Below are positions 22,922 to 34,187 of a stretch of DNA of 47,994 bases, piece after piece. Below the pieces are notes generated by a model, which was given only the letters and a program-made list of their open reading frames with translations, did no database searches and was not told the origin of the DNA. Made by a program: the position numbers and the translations under genes. Location of the stretch: positions 1 to 47,994 of the IMG/VR virus record IMGVR_UViG_3300042397_000890; one strand, written 5' to 3'. The first letter of the stretch is position 1. Every line of letters starts with the position of its first letter. The stretch is from a virus.

Positions 22922-25324
22922 CTAAACCGCAAAGTCTCCTCCGATGCGAGCAACTCTAAAACGAAGTAAGGTGTTGAAAACTGTAAAAAGTCCGCCAAGC
23001 AATATCTTCCCGTCTGACTGAGTAACTATTGAAAAAATAGTGTCACTAGCTCCGGTGCCGGTATTTGTGCTAAATGCTGTATCTCGTGTCCCATCCGAGT
23101 TGAGTCTTACAATGCGGTTTACCGTTGTACCGTTAAAAGTTGTAAAATTCCCGCCAAGCAGTATCTTTCCATCTGATTGAACAGCTACCGAGCTAACTGT
23201 GGTGTCTGCCCCCGTGCCAGTATTTGCGCTAAATGCTGTATCTACTGTTGCATCTGTATTAAGCCTTACAATGCGGCGGGCACTTACACCATTAAAACTT
23301 GTAAAGTCTCCACCTAACAATATCTTCCCATCTGATTGAACAGCTACTGAGTTGACTGTGTTATTAGCTCCAAAACTAAACCCAGGCTCAATAACAAACG
23401 TTGCGTCTCGTGTTCCATCTGCATTTAGCCTTACAATTCGAGTTGTTGTTGTCCCTTTAAAGCCTGAATAAGATCCGCCAACTAATATTTTTCCATCTGA
23501 TTGGATGGCTATTGAGTTAACTGAAGAATTGAACCCTGTTCCAATATTTGTTATAAAAGCAGTGTCTACTGTTCCGTCTGCATTAAGTCTTGCAATACGG
23601 TTTACCGTTGTACCGTTAAAGGTTGTAAAGCTCCCGCCAAAAAGTATTTTTCCGTCTGTTTGAACAGCTATTGAGTTGACTCTGTTATCTGTCCAACCCC
23701 CGGTATTTGCCCTAAAAGCTGTATCCATTGTCCCGTTTGCATTAAGTCTTACAGTCCGGAATGACGATGTACCATTAAAATCTGTAAAGTCTCCGCCAAT
23801 CAGTATCTTGTCATCTGACTGAATAGCAATTGAGACGGCGTTGGAATTAAGTGCTGTTCCAATATTTGTCATAAAGTCGGTATCTAATGTTAGATCCGAG
23901 TTAAGTCTGACAATACGACGGGCACTCACGCTATTAAAAAAATAAAAATCTCCAACTAATAAAATTTTGTTATTTGATTGAATACCTATATCTCTCACTA
24001 GGCCACTAACGGAAGGTATCTCCCCTAATTCTCCATCTGAGCTGAGTTTTACAAAGCCCCTTACTTCTATCTCATCAAATGTTGAAAAACCTCCACCCAG
24101 TAAAATAGTTCCGTCTGGTTGAATAGCGACCCTGCTTGGTGACGTAAGTGGTCCAGTGCCGGTATTTGTAGTAAATGCTGTATCTAAAGTTCCGTTTGCA
24201 TTAAGTCTTGCAATGGAGTTTACTGATATACCATTAATACTATTAACAGTCCCGCCGAGCAATATCTTTCCATCTGATTGAATAGCCATTAAAGAAATAG
24301 TGTTATTTGCCCCAACCCCAATATTTGTCATAAAGTCGGTGTCCCGTGTTCCATCCGAGTTGAGTCTTACAATGCGGTTTACCGTTGTACCGTTAAAAGT
24401 TGTAAAATTCCCGCCAAGCAATATCTTCCCGTCTGACTGAGTAACTATTGAAAAAATAGTGTCACTAGCTCCGGTGCCGGTATTTGTGCTAAATGCTGTA
24501 TCTCGTGTCCCATCCGAGTTGAGTCTTACAATGCGGTTTACCGTTGTACCGTTAAAAGTTGTAAAATTCCCGCCAAGCAGTATCTTTCCATCTGACTGAG
24601 TAACTATTGAGTAGACGATGTTATCCATGCCAGTGCCAGTATTTGCGCTAAATGCTGTATCTCGTGTCCCATCCGAGTTGAGTCTTACAATGCGGTTTAC
24701 CGTTGTACCGTTAAAAGTTGTAAAATTCCCGCCAAGCAATATCTTCCCGTCTGACTGAGTAACTATTGAAAAAATAGTGTCACTAGCTCCGGTGCCGGTA
24801 TTTGTGCTAAATGCTGTATCTCGTGTCCCATCCGAGTTGAGTCTTACAATGCGGTTTACCGTTGTACCGTTAAAAGTTGTAAAATTCCCGCCAAGCAGTA
24901 TCTTTCCATCTGATTGAATGTCCCTTGAAAAAATAACATCATTTGCCCCCGTGCCGGTATTTGTGCTAAATGCTGTATCTCGTGTCCCATCCGAGTTGAG
25001 TCTTACAATGCGGTTTACCGTTGTACCGTTAAAAGTTGTAAAAGTCCCCCCTAAAACTATCTTTCCGTCTGATTGAATCGCTATTGAGTTAACTGATCCC
25101 ACTTGACCCGTTGACGACCCAAGGTTAGTATTGAAATTTGCTGGAAAAAAATTTTCTTCGTTACCCAGTGGAGCATCTAAAACACCGCCCTGCAAAAACC
25201 AATTTTTCCATTTTTCATCTATCTTGGTCCATGCTGACTTAGCTATTCTCCAGCTTCCAGAGACTTTGACATAAGGAGCTGACATGTTTCTCCATGTCCC
25301 AGAAACTTTAGTTTGAGCCCCCAT
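22922..25324 (-). CDS. Delta-60 repeat protein with fibre-type N-terminus (800 aa)
   Basis: Probable virion adhesin. Residues ~1-45 (KVSGTWRN, YVKVSGSWRIA, WTKIDEKWKNW) are the SGTW repeats that often begin phage tail proteins. The rest holds 14 repeats of ~53 aa with the signature QSDGKILLGG.F..FNG and RIVRLN.DGT.DT.F, matching the delta-60 repeat family, which forms beta-propeller-like or solenoid structures. Repeats 7 and 8 are the most divergent. Three 185-bp stretches are identical at DNA level, implying recent expansion or conversion. No catalytic motif is visible. The start overlaps the stop of the upstream collagen-like gene as TAATG. Confidence 0.87.
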   Translation of the reverse strand: MGAQTKVSGTWRNMSAPYVKVSGSWRIAKSAWTKIDEKWKNWFLQGGVLDAPLGNEENFFPANFNTNLGSSTGQVGSVNSIAIQSDGKIVLGGTFTTFNGTTVNRIVRLNSDGTRDTAFSTNTGTGANDVIFSRDIQSDGKILLGGNFTTFNGTTVNRIVRLNSDGTRDTAFSTNTGTGASDTIFSIVTQSDGKILLGGNFTTFNGTTVNRIVRLNSDGTRDTAFSANTGTGMDNIVYSIVTQSDGKILLGGNFTTFNGTTVNRIVRLNSDGTRDTAFSTNTGTGASDTIFSIVTQSDGKILLGGNFTTFNGTTVNRIVRLNSDGTRDTDFMTNIGVGANNTISLMAIQSDGKILLGGTVNSINGISVNSIARLNANGTLDTAFTTNTGTGPLTSPSRVAIQPDGTILLGGGFSTFDEIEVRGFVKLSSDGELGEIPSVSGLVRDIGIQSNNKILLVGDFYFFNSVSARRIVRLNSDLTLDTDFMTNIGTALNSNAVSIAIQSDDKILIGGDFTDFNGTSSFRTVRLNANGTMDTAFRANTGGWTDNRVNSIAVQTDGKILFGGSFTTFNGTTVNRIARLNADGTVDTAFITNIGTGFNSSVNSIAIQSDGKILVGGSYSGFKGTTTTRIVRLNADGTRDATFVIEPGFSFGANNTVNSVAVQSDGKILLGGDFTSFNGVSARRIVRLNTDATVDTAFSANTGTGADTTVSSVAVQSDGKILLGGNFTTFNGTTVNRIVRLNSDGTRDTAFSTNTGTGASDTIFSIVTQSDGKILLGGLFTVFNTLLRFRVARIGGDFAV
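22992..23176. repeat. 185-bp identical repeat, copy A (delta-60 gene)
   Basis: Base-for-base identical to 24411-24595 and 24729-24913. The unit spans slightly more than one 159-bp delta-60 repeat. Confidence 0.9.
24411..24595. repeat. 185-bp identical repeat, copy B (delta-60 gene)
   Basis: Identical to the copies at 22992 and 24729. Copies B and C start 318 bp apart, exactly two delta-60 units, so exchange between them keeps the frame. Confidence 0.9.
24729..24913. repeat. 185-bp identical repeat, copy C (delta-60 gene)
   Basis: Identical to the copies at 22992 and 24411 over 185 bp. Confidence 0.9.
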
Positions 25325-26049
25325 TAGCTATAAACAATCCAAAGATCGCCATTGTTGCCATCTCCAGCAGTTGGGCCCGTTGTTGAAGCCTGTATGAAGG
25401 TACCGTTTTCTCCGGCCGATCCAGTAGCACCAGTAGCGCCAGTTGGACCTGTTGGACCAGTCGGACCTCCTGAAGGGCCGGTCGGTCCGGTATCGCCTGT
25501 TGCACCAGTAGCACCTGTAGAACCTGTTGGTCCAGTTACTGTTGATGCGGCACCCGTTGCACCTGTAGCACCCGTAGGTCCAGTTGCTCCTGTAGGTCCA
25601 GTATCTCCTGCTGCACCAGTCGCACCAGTCGGTCCTGTAGGTCCAGTTGCACCATCAGCTCCCGCAAGTCCACCCTCAACATAGATATTTGCAATTGCTT
25701 CATCTACATATGTTTCTGTAGCCAATCCTTCAATATTTGCAGCAGGCCCAGTTGGGCCTGTCGGACCTTGCGGGCCAACATTGTTCTGGCCTGGCTCTAT
25801 CCAAAAAGAATCGTAGTAAACAAAAGTTTTACCGCTAACAGAGTTAAACCATATATCTCCACTGCTTGGGGATGATGGGGGAGTTTCAGAGACCGAGTAG
25901 GTATTGCCTTTAGTATTTACCCAGGCGGAGCCATCGTGAACATAAACGGCATCTTCGTCTGCCTTAAAAAAGAGATCGCCAGCAGAACCTACCGACGGGA
26001 GAGTATTTCCCGACGGTAGGCCTACAGGGGTTAAAAACTTTTTAGACAT
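25324..26049 (-). CDS. Collagen-like fibre protein (241 aa)
   Basis: Probable fibre subunit. Two small tail-type modules come first: [24 protein letters not shown] (residues ~20-45 region) and [26 protein letters not shown] (~62-87). A short Gly-X-Y stretch, a helical break ([17 protein letters not shown]) and the main GAT/GPT tract (~130-220) follow. The tract holds the cassette [11 protein letters not shown] found in the other collagen-like proteins. A C-terminal piece ([17 protein letters not shown]) ends it. AGGATAGG before the ATG is a strong ribosome binding site; the stop overlaps the delta-60 gene start. Confidence 0.85.
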   Translation of the reverse strand: MSKKFLTPVGLPSGNTLPSVGSAGDLFFKADEDAVYVHDGSAWVNTKGNTYSVSETPPSSPSSGDIWFNSVSGKTFVYYDSFWIEPGQNNVGPQGPTGPTGPAANIEGLATETYVDEAIANIYVEGGLAGADGATGPTGPTGATGAAGDTGPTGATGPTGATGATGAASTVTGPTGSTGATGATGDTGPTGPSGGPTGPTGPTGATGATGSAGENGTFIQASTTGPTAGDGNNGDLWIVYS

Positions 26050-26076
26050 TACCTATCCTTATGTAGATATAGGTTA

Positions 26077-28167
26077 TTAGCCTACTATAACAACTTGGTA
26101 AGAATCGGCATCAACATCGTCTGCTGCTACCCAACTCAAAGTTGCGGTGTTGGTGTTAGTTCTGTCTACGTCAACTATTACTTCGTCAAAGCTGGCGATG
26201 TCGTAAACCTGGATTACTACGTTCCTAGTTCCTAGGTTGTGAGTAACTGTCCAAGTAACGGATCCGCTTGTTTCGGTTAGTAGTGGGTTTGCTGCAGTGT
26301 ACTTAGTTGTTGCACCAAGGTTTGTGCGAGCATCGGCTGCAGTAGTTGCACCAGTACCACCGTTTGCAATAGCAATGGTTGTACCGTTCCATGTACCAGT
26401 AGCAATTGTTCCTACTGTGGTAATGGATGACTGACCAGCGTAAGTAGACGCAATGTCAATCGCATCAGCAGCTACTGTAATTCTGTCAGCAGTGCCTACT
26501 GCGTTGAAGATGTTACCGTCTAGGGTTAGACCGTCGCCTGCAAGGAATGTTCCAGCACCAGAGAACTGTACCCAGGCAATGTTGTCAGTGCCTAGAGTTG
26601 CTATAACATTTGTCTGTACAAAACCAGCGTTGCCGTATGTGGCACCCTGATCTACGAATACGAAGTCACCTGGATCAATTTCGCCAGCACTGTCATAGTC
26701 AAGTGCACGAGAAAGAGTAGTTCCGTTAGATACGTAGATACCGTTCTGAGCTGCGTTTGTCTGAGCTCTAACAAGAACTCGGTCTCCGCTATTGATGGTT
26801 ACGCCATCAACAGCTGCAACTCCAGAGCCTAGGTTAACGTTTCCAGTTGTTGCTGCCTTTACAGAAGCGTGGACGTGTAGCCCTTCAGCTACTGAATCAA
26901 CGTAGCCCTTGGTTGCTGCATCGGTAGCATCAACAGGAGCACCTAAATTGGTGATTTTGTAGGTGCCAGCACTTAGGTCAGCGCTAAGAGCAGAACCAGA
27001 GCCCAATGTTTTGTTAGTTAGGGTCTGAGTGTCAGTGGTTCCTACTACGTTTCCAGTAACTCCGTGAACGCCACTGGTGTCGTCTGCGTGATCTGCAAGT
27101 TCGAGATCAACGTAGTTCTTAGTAGCTGCATCCTGTGCGCTTGTTGGGTCAGCAAGATCAACAATCTTGTTCTGGTCTGCATCTACGTTTGCACTTAGTA
27201 CAGTTCCTGAACCTAGGGTCTTGTTGGTTAGTGTCTGAGAGTCAGTGTCACCGACAACGTTTCCGGTTACTCCGTGAACGCCTGACTGAGCTGTGGTGTG
27301 GTCATCTAGGTTGTCCTGGACGCCATCTACATAGTCCTTAGTGGCGATCTCATTGCCAGCAACAGCTGAACCAATGTAGGAATCACCGTCTGCACTAAGG
27401 ATAATGTCGCCAGTAGTTGCTGTGATGTTAACATCGGCACCTGTAGCTACTGTCTTAAGGTCAAGATTTCCAAAGTTAGCCTTAACTTCAAACTCGTGAG
27501 TTGTTGGCTTAACCGCAATTTCGCCTTCATTAGCAATTGTTACACCGTCTGTGAAGTGCAGTGTGTCAATAATTCTCTTGTTTGAGAGGTCTTGAGTGTC
27601 GGTAGTTCCTACAACAGAGCCAGTTACGCCGTGAACGCCAGAAGATGCTTCAGTGTGATCATCTAAGTTGTCCTGAACACCACTTGCAGCACCAGCTGCG
27701 TCGTATGCGGATGCGGTTGCATCCAATGCACGCTGGTTGGTGAAGTACCTGTTAGTGGTTCCTTCTGTTAGATCATCAGTATCTGAGTCAGCAACGCCGT
27801 TCTCAGCTGTGATGGTAAGACCGCTACCGTTACCAGTAATGGTGATGTTAGTTAGGGTTGCACCTGTTAGAAGAGCAGCTGCATCGGTCTTAGCGCGTGC
27901 AGTAGTGTAATAAAGATTACTGGAGCCCTCGTCGATGTCGTCTGTGTCAGCAGCAGCAATAGCAGCATTAATTGCTTCTTCAACGTTGCCACCGGCAGCA
28001 AGGGATACCCAGGCGGTGCCGTTCCAGATAGTTAGTTGCTTAGTGTCAGTGTCATAGTAGATCTGACCTTCAACAGGGCTAGATGGAGCGACGGATAAGT
28101 TTTGAATCTTTGCATTTAAAAGCTCATTCTTATTAAGATTGAGCCCAGTTAGAAATTGACGAGCCAT
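26077..28167 (-). CDS. Modular tail fibre protein (696 aa)
   Basis: Probable tail fibre. The N-terminus (ARQFLTGLNLNKNELLNAKIQNL, then GQIYYDTDTKQLTIWNGTAWV) is of the phage fibre type. The shaft repeats DNLDDHT..SGVHGVTG.VVG.TD(T/S)QTLTNKTLGSG and SSNLYYTTARA or TNRYFTNQRALD. Residues ~400-530 carry the GYVDSVAEGLHV module also found twice in the 1431-aa fibre. The C-terminal ~85 residues (TWTVTHNLGTRNVVIQVYD ... DSYQVVIVG) match the pattern of the 105-aa protein just upstream (WTVNHNLNFYPNVTVYDS). That tip therefore appears both fused and as a separate small protein. Confidence 0.85.
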   Translation of the reverse strand: MARQFLTGLNLNKNELLNAKIQNLSVAPSSPVEGQIYYDTDTKQLTIWNGTAWVSLAAGGNVEEAINAAIAAADTDDIDEGSSNLYYTTARAKTDAAALLTGATLTNITITGNGSGLTITAENGVADSDTDDLTEGTTNRYFTNQRALDATASAYDAAGAASGVQDNLDDHTEASSGVHGVTGSVVGTTDTQDLSNKRIIDTLHFTDGVTIANEGEIAVKPTTHEFEVKANFGNLDLKTVATGADVNITATTGDIILSADGDSYIGSAVAGNEIATKDYVDGVQDNLDDHTTAQSGVHGVTGNVVGDTDSQTLTNKTLGSGTVLSANVDADQNKIVDLADPTSAQDAATKNYVDLELADHADDTSGVHGVTGNVVGTTDTQTLTNKTLGSGSALSADLSAGTYKITNLGAPVDATDAATKGYVDSVAEGLHVHASVKAATTGNVNLGSGVAAVDGVTINSGDRVLVRAQTNAAQNGIYVSNGTTLSRALDYDSAGEIDPGDFVFVDQGATYGNAGFVQTNVIATLGTDNIAWVQFSGAGTFLAGDGLTLDGNIFNAVGTADRITVAADAIDIASTYAGQSSITTVGTIATGTWNGTTIAIANGGTGATTAADARTNLGATTKYTAANPLLTETSGSVTWTVTHNLGTRNVVIQVYDIASFDEVIVDVDRTNTNTATLSWVAADDVDADSYQVVIVG

Positions 28168-28185
28168 TGTTAATGTTCTTCTTTC

Positions 28186-28503
28186 TTATGAGAGATGAGC
28201 TTTTCCAGAGATTGCCGCTGAAAAAGTAATGATTAGTGTTACTTGATTGGTGTGATTGACTGTGCCCTCTACCATTGAGTTAGCGCTATCGTAAACGGTA
28301 ACGTTCGGGTAGAAGTTTAGGTTGTGGTTTACTGTCCACTCAGCTGATGCAGCCCCCTGGTTGTGTACGTATGAAACTAGATCTATTATTTCGTCAGACT
28401 GAAGACCAGAAACTCCTGCTTCACCCTGGGGTCCGGGCGCAGTGACTACTATCTGTCTTATGTTCCTACCAGAGCTAACGGTGCTTGGGACATCGCTTGG
28501 CAT
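28186..28503 (-). CDS. Small fibre-tip-like protein (105 aa)
   Basis: Probable structural protein. The N-terminal [16 protein letters not shown] matches the start of the 476-aa collagen-like protein ([13 protein letters not shown]), which occupies the same place in the other fibre operon. The C-terminal half (WTVNHNLNFYPNVTVYDS ... VTLIITFSAAISGKAHLS) is the small beta-sandwich tip domain also present at the C-terminus of the 696-aa fibre. It lacks the long collagen tract, so it may be either an ancestral short form or a deletion derivative. The start overlaps the upstream stop (TAATG). Confidence 0.75.
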   Translation of the reverse strand: MPSDVPSTVSSGRNIRQIVVTAPGPQGEAGVSGLQSDEIIDLVSYVHNQGAASAEWTVNHNLNFYPNVTVYDSANSMVEGTVNHTNQVTLIITFSAAISGKAHLS

Positions 28504-28865
28504 TATCTGGTTACCTCCGGCCTAACTACAAAATTTCCGCGTAATATTTTGTATACGTACAAGTTGCTACTAGGGGCTACCATCTCTAGGTCGTATAAAT
28601 ACTTACCCTCTGAGATAGTCGCCATAGTCTCATCTGAAACGTACAAATTGATATGGCCGTTACTCTCGCCTAGAGTGATTCCGTCATTTTCTGTAGTAAG
28701 ATTTAAAATCACTTCAGAGCTGTTGGAAGCGAGCCTAACTTTCATTCTGGCTGTATATCCCCGCAGAAGAATGGGCTTTTTAGCCGGATCTCTCCAAACA
28801 ATTGTGCGTGCCAGGGTGGAACCTTGGTCAGCTACAATGTTATAAAGACCGGCAGGAGCACTCAT
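28503..28865 (-). CDS. Small fibre-operon protein, paralogue of 4061-4420
   Basis: 120-aa protein of unknown function, similar throughout to the product of 4061-4420 (DQGSTLARTI, AKKPILLRGYTARMKVR, LTTENDGITL, YLYDLEM, VRPEVT). Both copies are the first gene of a fibre operon and both are followed by a VVTAPGPQG protein, so the pair was duplicated as a module. Expression probably starts at the promoter at 28895-28923. Only a weak AAAGAG lies in front of the ATG. Confidence 0.75.
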   Translation of the reverse strand: MSAPAGLYNIVADQGSTLARTIVWRDPAKKPILLRGYTARMKVRLASNSSEVILNLTTENDGITLGESNGHINLYVSDETMATISEGKYLYDLEMVAPSSNLYVYKILRGNFVVRPEVTR

Positions 28866-28894
28866 TTAACTCTTTCGGCAAGGGTACAGTCTCT

Positions 28895-28923
28895 ATTATT
28901 TTACCTCATTTAGAGTTTGCCAA
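28895..28923 (-). promoter_or_regulatory. Candidate promoter for the main fibre operon
   Basis: Minus-strand TTGGCA (28918-28923) and AATAAT (28895-28900) are separated by 17 nt, each one base off the sigma70 consensus. Transcription would begin near 28888 and run through the fibre operon from 28865. It lies back to back with the plus-strand signal at 28933. Confidence 0.55.
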
Positions 28924-28932
28924 TAAGGGCCG

Positions 28933-28944
28933 TATACTATCTAT
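28933..28944 (+). promoter_or_regulatory. Leaderless -10 element (TATACT, then 6 nt, then ATG)
   Basis: TATACT at 28933-28938 lies exactly 6 nt before the ATG at 28945 and no Shine-Dalgarno sequence is present, so the transcript probably begins at the start codon. The same spacing recurs at six other plus-strand unit starts. Confidence 0.6.
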
Positions 28945-29172
28945 ATGAGTACAAGCTTAGAAACTATAGAAGTCTCTGAACTAGAGACTGAAGACGTAAA
29001 TAGGTTTGCTCATTACGCTGAAAAAGTGTCGGTAACTGAGGGTTATGTCTTAGGCACACCTGTCCTTGCCGTATGCGGTAAACTTTTTATTCCTTCTAGG
29101 GACCCCAAAAAATTTCCTCTTTGCCCGATTTGCAAAAAAATTTCTGAGGCGTTATTCTTTTCTGAAGAGTAA
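28945..29172 (+). CDS. DUF3039-like small protein
   Basis: 75-aa protein resembling the actinobacterial DUF3039 family: RFAHYAEKVSVTEGYVLGTPVLAVCGK, then PSRDPKKFPLCPICKK. The Cys at CGK and the C-P-x-C pair (CPIC) are probable zinc ligands; function of the family is not known to me. It is first in a plus-strand run and precedes the nrd operon by 112 nt. Family recall is the main clue to an actinobacterial host, along with WhiB. Confidence 0.8.
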   Translation: MSTSLETIEVSELETEDVNRFAHYAEKVSVTEGYVLGTPVLAVCGKLFIPSRDPKKFPLCPICKKISEALFFSEE

Positions 29173-29195
29173 AAATCAACCTTTGTTTTTTGTTC

Positions 29196-29201
29196 TATAC
29201 T
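29196..29201 (+). promoter_or_regulatory. Candidate -10 element for nrdHIEF
   Basis: TATACT lies 83 nt before the nrdH ATG. No convincing -35 is visible. Initiation near 29208 would place the inverted repeat at 29217-29249 at the start of the leader RNA. Confidence 0.35.
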
Positions 29202-29216
29202 GGTAACCCAGCCAGT

Positions 29217-29249
29217 CCTGACGTTGATCTTTAGATTAAAAACGTCAGG
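29217..29249 (+). promoter_or_regulatory. Inverted repeat in the nrd leader
   Basis: CCTGACGTT (29217-29225) and AACGTCAGG (29241-29249) are perfect 9-bp inverted arms around a 15-nt loop. No T-run follows, so a regulatory hairpin or operator is more likely than a terminator. It does not look like an NrdR box as far as I can recall. Confidence 0.5.
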
Positions 29250-29284
29250 ATTTCTCATCTCTCCCTTAGGAAGGTACCTAAAAA

Positions 29285-29506
29285 ATGGTAACTGTGTACA
29301 CTTTGCCGTCGTGCGTTCAATGCGAAAGCACAAAAAAATATTTAGCAAAGATGGACATACCATTTGAGACAGTAGATTTGGCAGAAGACGAGGTCGCTAT
29401 GGATCTTGTTAGAAGTCTTGGATATCAAGCAGCTCCTGTAATTGTTTCTGGAGATAGCCACTGGAGCGGGTTCCGCCCAGACAAGCTAGACGCCCTAACT
29501 AACTGA
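29285..29506 (+). CDS. nrdH: NrdH-type glutaredoxin-like protein
   Basis: Electron donor for class Ib ribonucleotide reductase. At 73 aa it has the usual family length, with the redox pair C10-V-Q-C13 and the NrdH signature WSGFRPDKL near the C-terminus. The TVYTLPSC start and AAPVIV cis-Pro loop fit the glutaredoxin fold. AGGAAGG lies 10 nt before the ATG. It is followed after 6 nt by nrdI, then nrdE and nrdF, the standard actinobacterial order. Confidence 0.93.
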   Translation: MVTVYTLPSCVQCESTKKYLAKMDIPFETVDLAEDEVAMDLVRSLGYQAAPVIVSGDSHWSGFRPDKLDALTN

Positions 29507-29901
29507 GGCATCGTGTTTGACATCGTTTATTTTTCGAACGTGTCTGAAAACACTAAAAGGTTTGTAGAAAAACTTGAGCTAAACTCCATAAGAGTTCCAA
29601 TCAAGTGGGATGACAATAACCCCCTAATAGTGACCAAAGACTTTGTTTTAGTCACTCCCTCTTACGGGGGCGGGGCTGAAGGCAAGACTGTTCCTAGGCC
29701 TGTAGTTAAGTTTCTTAACTTAGAGGTAAACAGAAAGTTTTTACGAGGTATTGTAGGAACCGGAAATACCAACTTTGGCGACCACTACTGTGGGGCAGCT
29801 GAAGTTATTGCAGCAAAGACAGGTGTGCCTTTGCTGTATCGAGTAGAAGTTACTGGCACACCGGATGATGTGATTGAAGTTAAAGAGAGGCTAGACCAAC
29901 T

Positions 29902-32979
<3,078 letters not shown>

Positions 32980-32980
<1 letters not shown>

Positions 32981-33165
32981 TGCCAACCTATGAATACAAA
33001 TGTTCAGAAAATCCTGAACACCGATTTACAGAAATACGTGAAATGTCAGAAGAAGCAAGTAGATCAACTTGCGCTGAACCAAGCTGCGATGGTAGACTCA
33101 TACGTATATTCGGAACTCCTTCTATTAGATTTAATGGGACGGGGTTTAACTCAAGTCGAGGTTGA
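32980..33165 (+). CDS. FmdB-like zinc ribbon protein
   Basis: 61-aa protein starting at GTG, with the FmdB-family opening MPTYEYKC and the later pattern CAEPSCDGRLIRIFG. The first knuckle has a single Cys (CSENPEHRF) where FmdB usually has CxxC with a following His, so its metal site may be altered. Such proteins are common near reductase or regulator genes of actinophages (recalled). The start overlaps the nrdF stop, so it is translationally coupled. Confidence 0.8.
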
Positions 33166-33180
33166 AAGGTGCGCACTTAA

Positions 33181-33543
33181 ATGGCAGGTCTTTACCCGAC
33201 GGAGGGGACTGGAATAGTTCCATGGTTTCTACTTAACACCGATGCTGTGCCGCTTTGTGCTGAAACAGACCCTGATGCTTTTTTCTCTAAAGACTATTTT
33301 GACGATGAAGACAAAAGACCTCGTACATTGTCTTACGAAAACGAGCGTGCTACAAAAGCAATATGCGCTGAGTGCCCGATGAAACTCGACTGTCTAACAT
33401 ATGCAATTGAAACTGGTCAGCACGGGATCTGGGGAGGCACTACGGAAAACGAGCGCTTAGCTATTCGTAGGGGTAGAGGTATTAAGCTGCAACGAGCCCT
33501 AGGACTAACTCCTACTAAGAGAGTTCAAAACGCGGTAAAATAG
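33181..33543 (+). CDS. WhiB-family iron-sulfur transcription factor
   Basis: Phage-borne WhiB-like regulator, 120 aa. The four cluster cysteines are C26, C62, C65 and C71 (CAECPMKLDC), the G(I/V)WGG turn is at 82-86, and the basic tail (IRRGRGIKL) fits the DNA-binding end. The family is essentially confined to Actinobacteria and their phages, and members bind the primary sigma factor. It may retune host or phage promoters, or respond to redox, given nrd and katG nearby. GAAAGG precedes the ATG. Confidence 0.93.
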   Translation: MAGLYPTEGTGIVPWFLLNTDAVPLCAETDPDAFFSKDYFDDEDKRPRTLSYENERATKAICAECPMKLDCLTYAIETGQHGIWGGTTENERLAIRRGRGIKLQRALGLTPTKRVQNAVK

Positions 33544-33596
33544 AAGAGCCTGGGAGAGAGGCATTTAACCTATTAACTCTACCCAGGGAGATACCT

Positions 33597-33857
33597 TTGA
33601 ATATCCTAAAAACAGTCACTAAGAGGACTATAGCTCTTATCATCCTACGTGTCAGCGGAACCCTTGCTGGTGGTAGCATCGCTGGAGTTGAGCTCTGGCA
33701 AGCAGCAATGTTGGCAGCCTTTATTGGTGTAATGGACGTTGCTGAATCACTATCCAGATCATACGTAGTTGACGGAGATCTAAGTGAAGAAGAGATCCAG
33801 CGCGCTTTTGCAAGCTCAGCTGAAGCAGAACTTTCAAGTCAGAGCAAGAAAAAGTAA
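33597..33857 (+). CDS. Small membrane protein, holin candidate
   Basis: 86-aa protein beginning at TTG, supported by GGGAG 6 nt upstream. A basic N-terminus (TVTKRT) is followed by two weakly hydrophobic helices: IALIILRVSGTLAGGSIAGV and WQAAMLAAFIGVMDV. The C-terminus is charged (DGDLSEEEIQRAF ... SQSKKK). The layout matches small actinophage membrane proteins often annotated as holins (recalled). No endolysin lies nearby, so the holin call is tentative. A long terminator follows directly. Confidence 0.7.
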   Translation: MNILKTVTKRTIALIILRVSGTLAGGSIAGVELWQAAMLAAFIGVMDVAESLSRSYVVDGDLSEEEIQRAFASSAEAELSSQSKKK

Positions 33858-33880
33858 AGTAATAGACTAAAAACCTCTAA

Positions 33881-33917
33881 AAAGAGGGCTACATCAATTT
33901 GGTGTGGCCCTCTTTTT
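33881..33917 (+). terminator. Strong intrinsic terminator
   Basis: AAAGAGGGC (33881-33889) pairs with GCCCTCTTT (33907-33915). The stem continues inward through TACATC/GGTGTG with G-U pairs to an AATTT loop and ends in TTTTT. It closes the DUF3039-nrd-WhiB run. Confidence 0.85.
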
Positions 33918-33921
33918 CTGC

Positions 33922-33933
33922 TATGGTGTATAC
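33922..33933 (+). promoter_or_regulatory. Leaderless -10 element (TATGGT, then 6 nt, then ATG)
   Basis: TATGGT at 33922-33927 is 6 nt before the ATG at 33934, directly after a terminator and without a Shine-Dalgarno sequence. Confidence 0.5.
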
Positions 33934-34176
33934 ATGGATATGAATTTTGAAGACTGGCTAAAGCTAGGTATTGAAAATGGTTGGTGTGGTCCAGCTGTCT
34001 GCTACACTCACGATGGGCTGCCTACATCAGAACCTGAAGATGCTGAGTTTGAAGAGGGCAATGACCCCTGTCTTCACATCATTAGACTGTATGAAGATGA
34101 CGACCACAAAGCTGCAATCGAGGCTGCCCACTCTCCTTCAACTTGGAGAGCATCTAACCGCGGTATTGACGTTTAA
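33934..34176 (+). CDS. Conserved actinophage-type small protein (80 aa)
   Basis: Unrecognised function. The pattern NFEDWLKLGIENGWCGPAVC, THDGLPTSEPED and DPCLHIIRLYED resembles small proteins common in actinophage genomes (recalled). Three Cys and a His could bind metal. I start it at 33934 rather than at the GTG at 33904, because that GTG falls within the terminator stem; an ATG at 33940 is also possible. It is followed by a 44-aa gene after 11 nt. Confidence 0.75.
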   Translation: MDMNFEDWLKLGIENGWCGPAVCYTHDGLPTSEPEDAEFEEGNDPCLHIIRLYEDDDHKAAIEAAHSPSTWRASNRGIDV

Positions 34177-34187
34177 AAGGAGATAAA

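Noticed and set aside
33904-33933. GTG start extending the 80-aa protein by ten residues
   Set aside because: The GTG lies within the 3' arm of the terminator hairpin, and the ATG at 33934 has a TANNNT element at the right distance.
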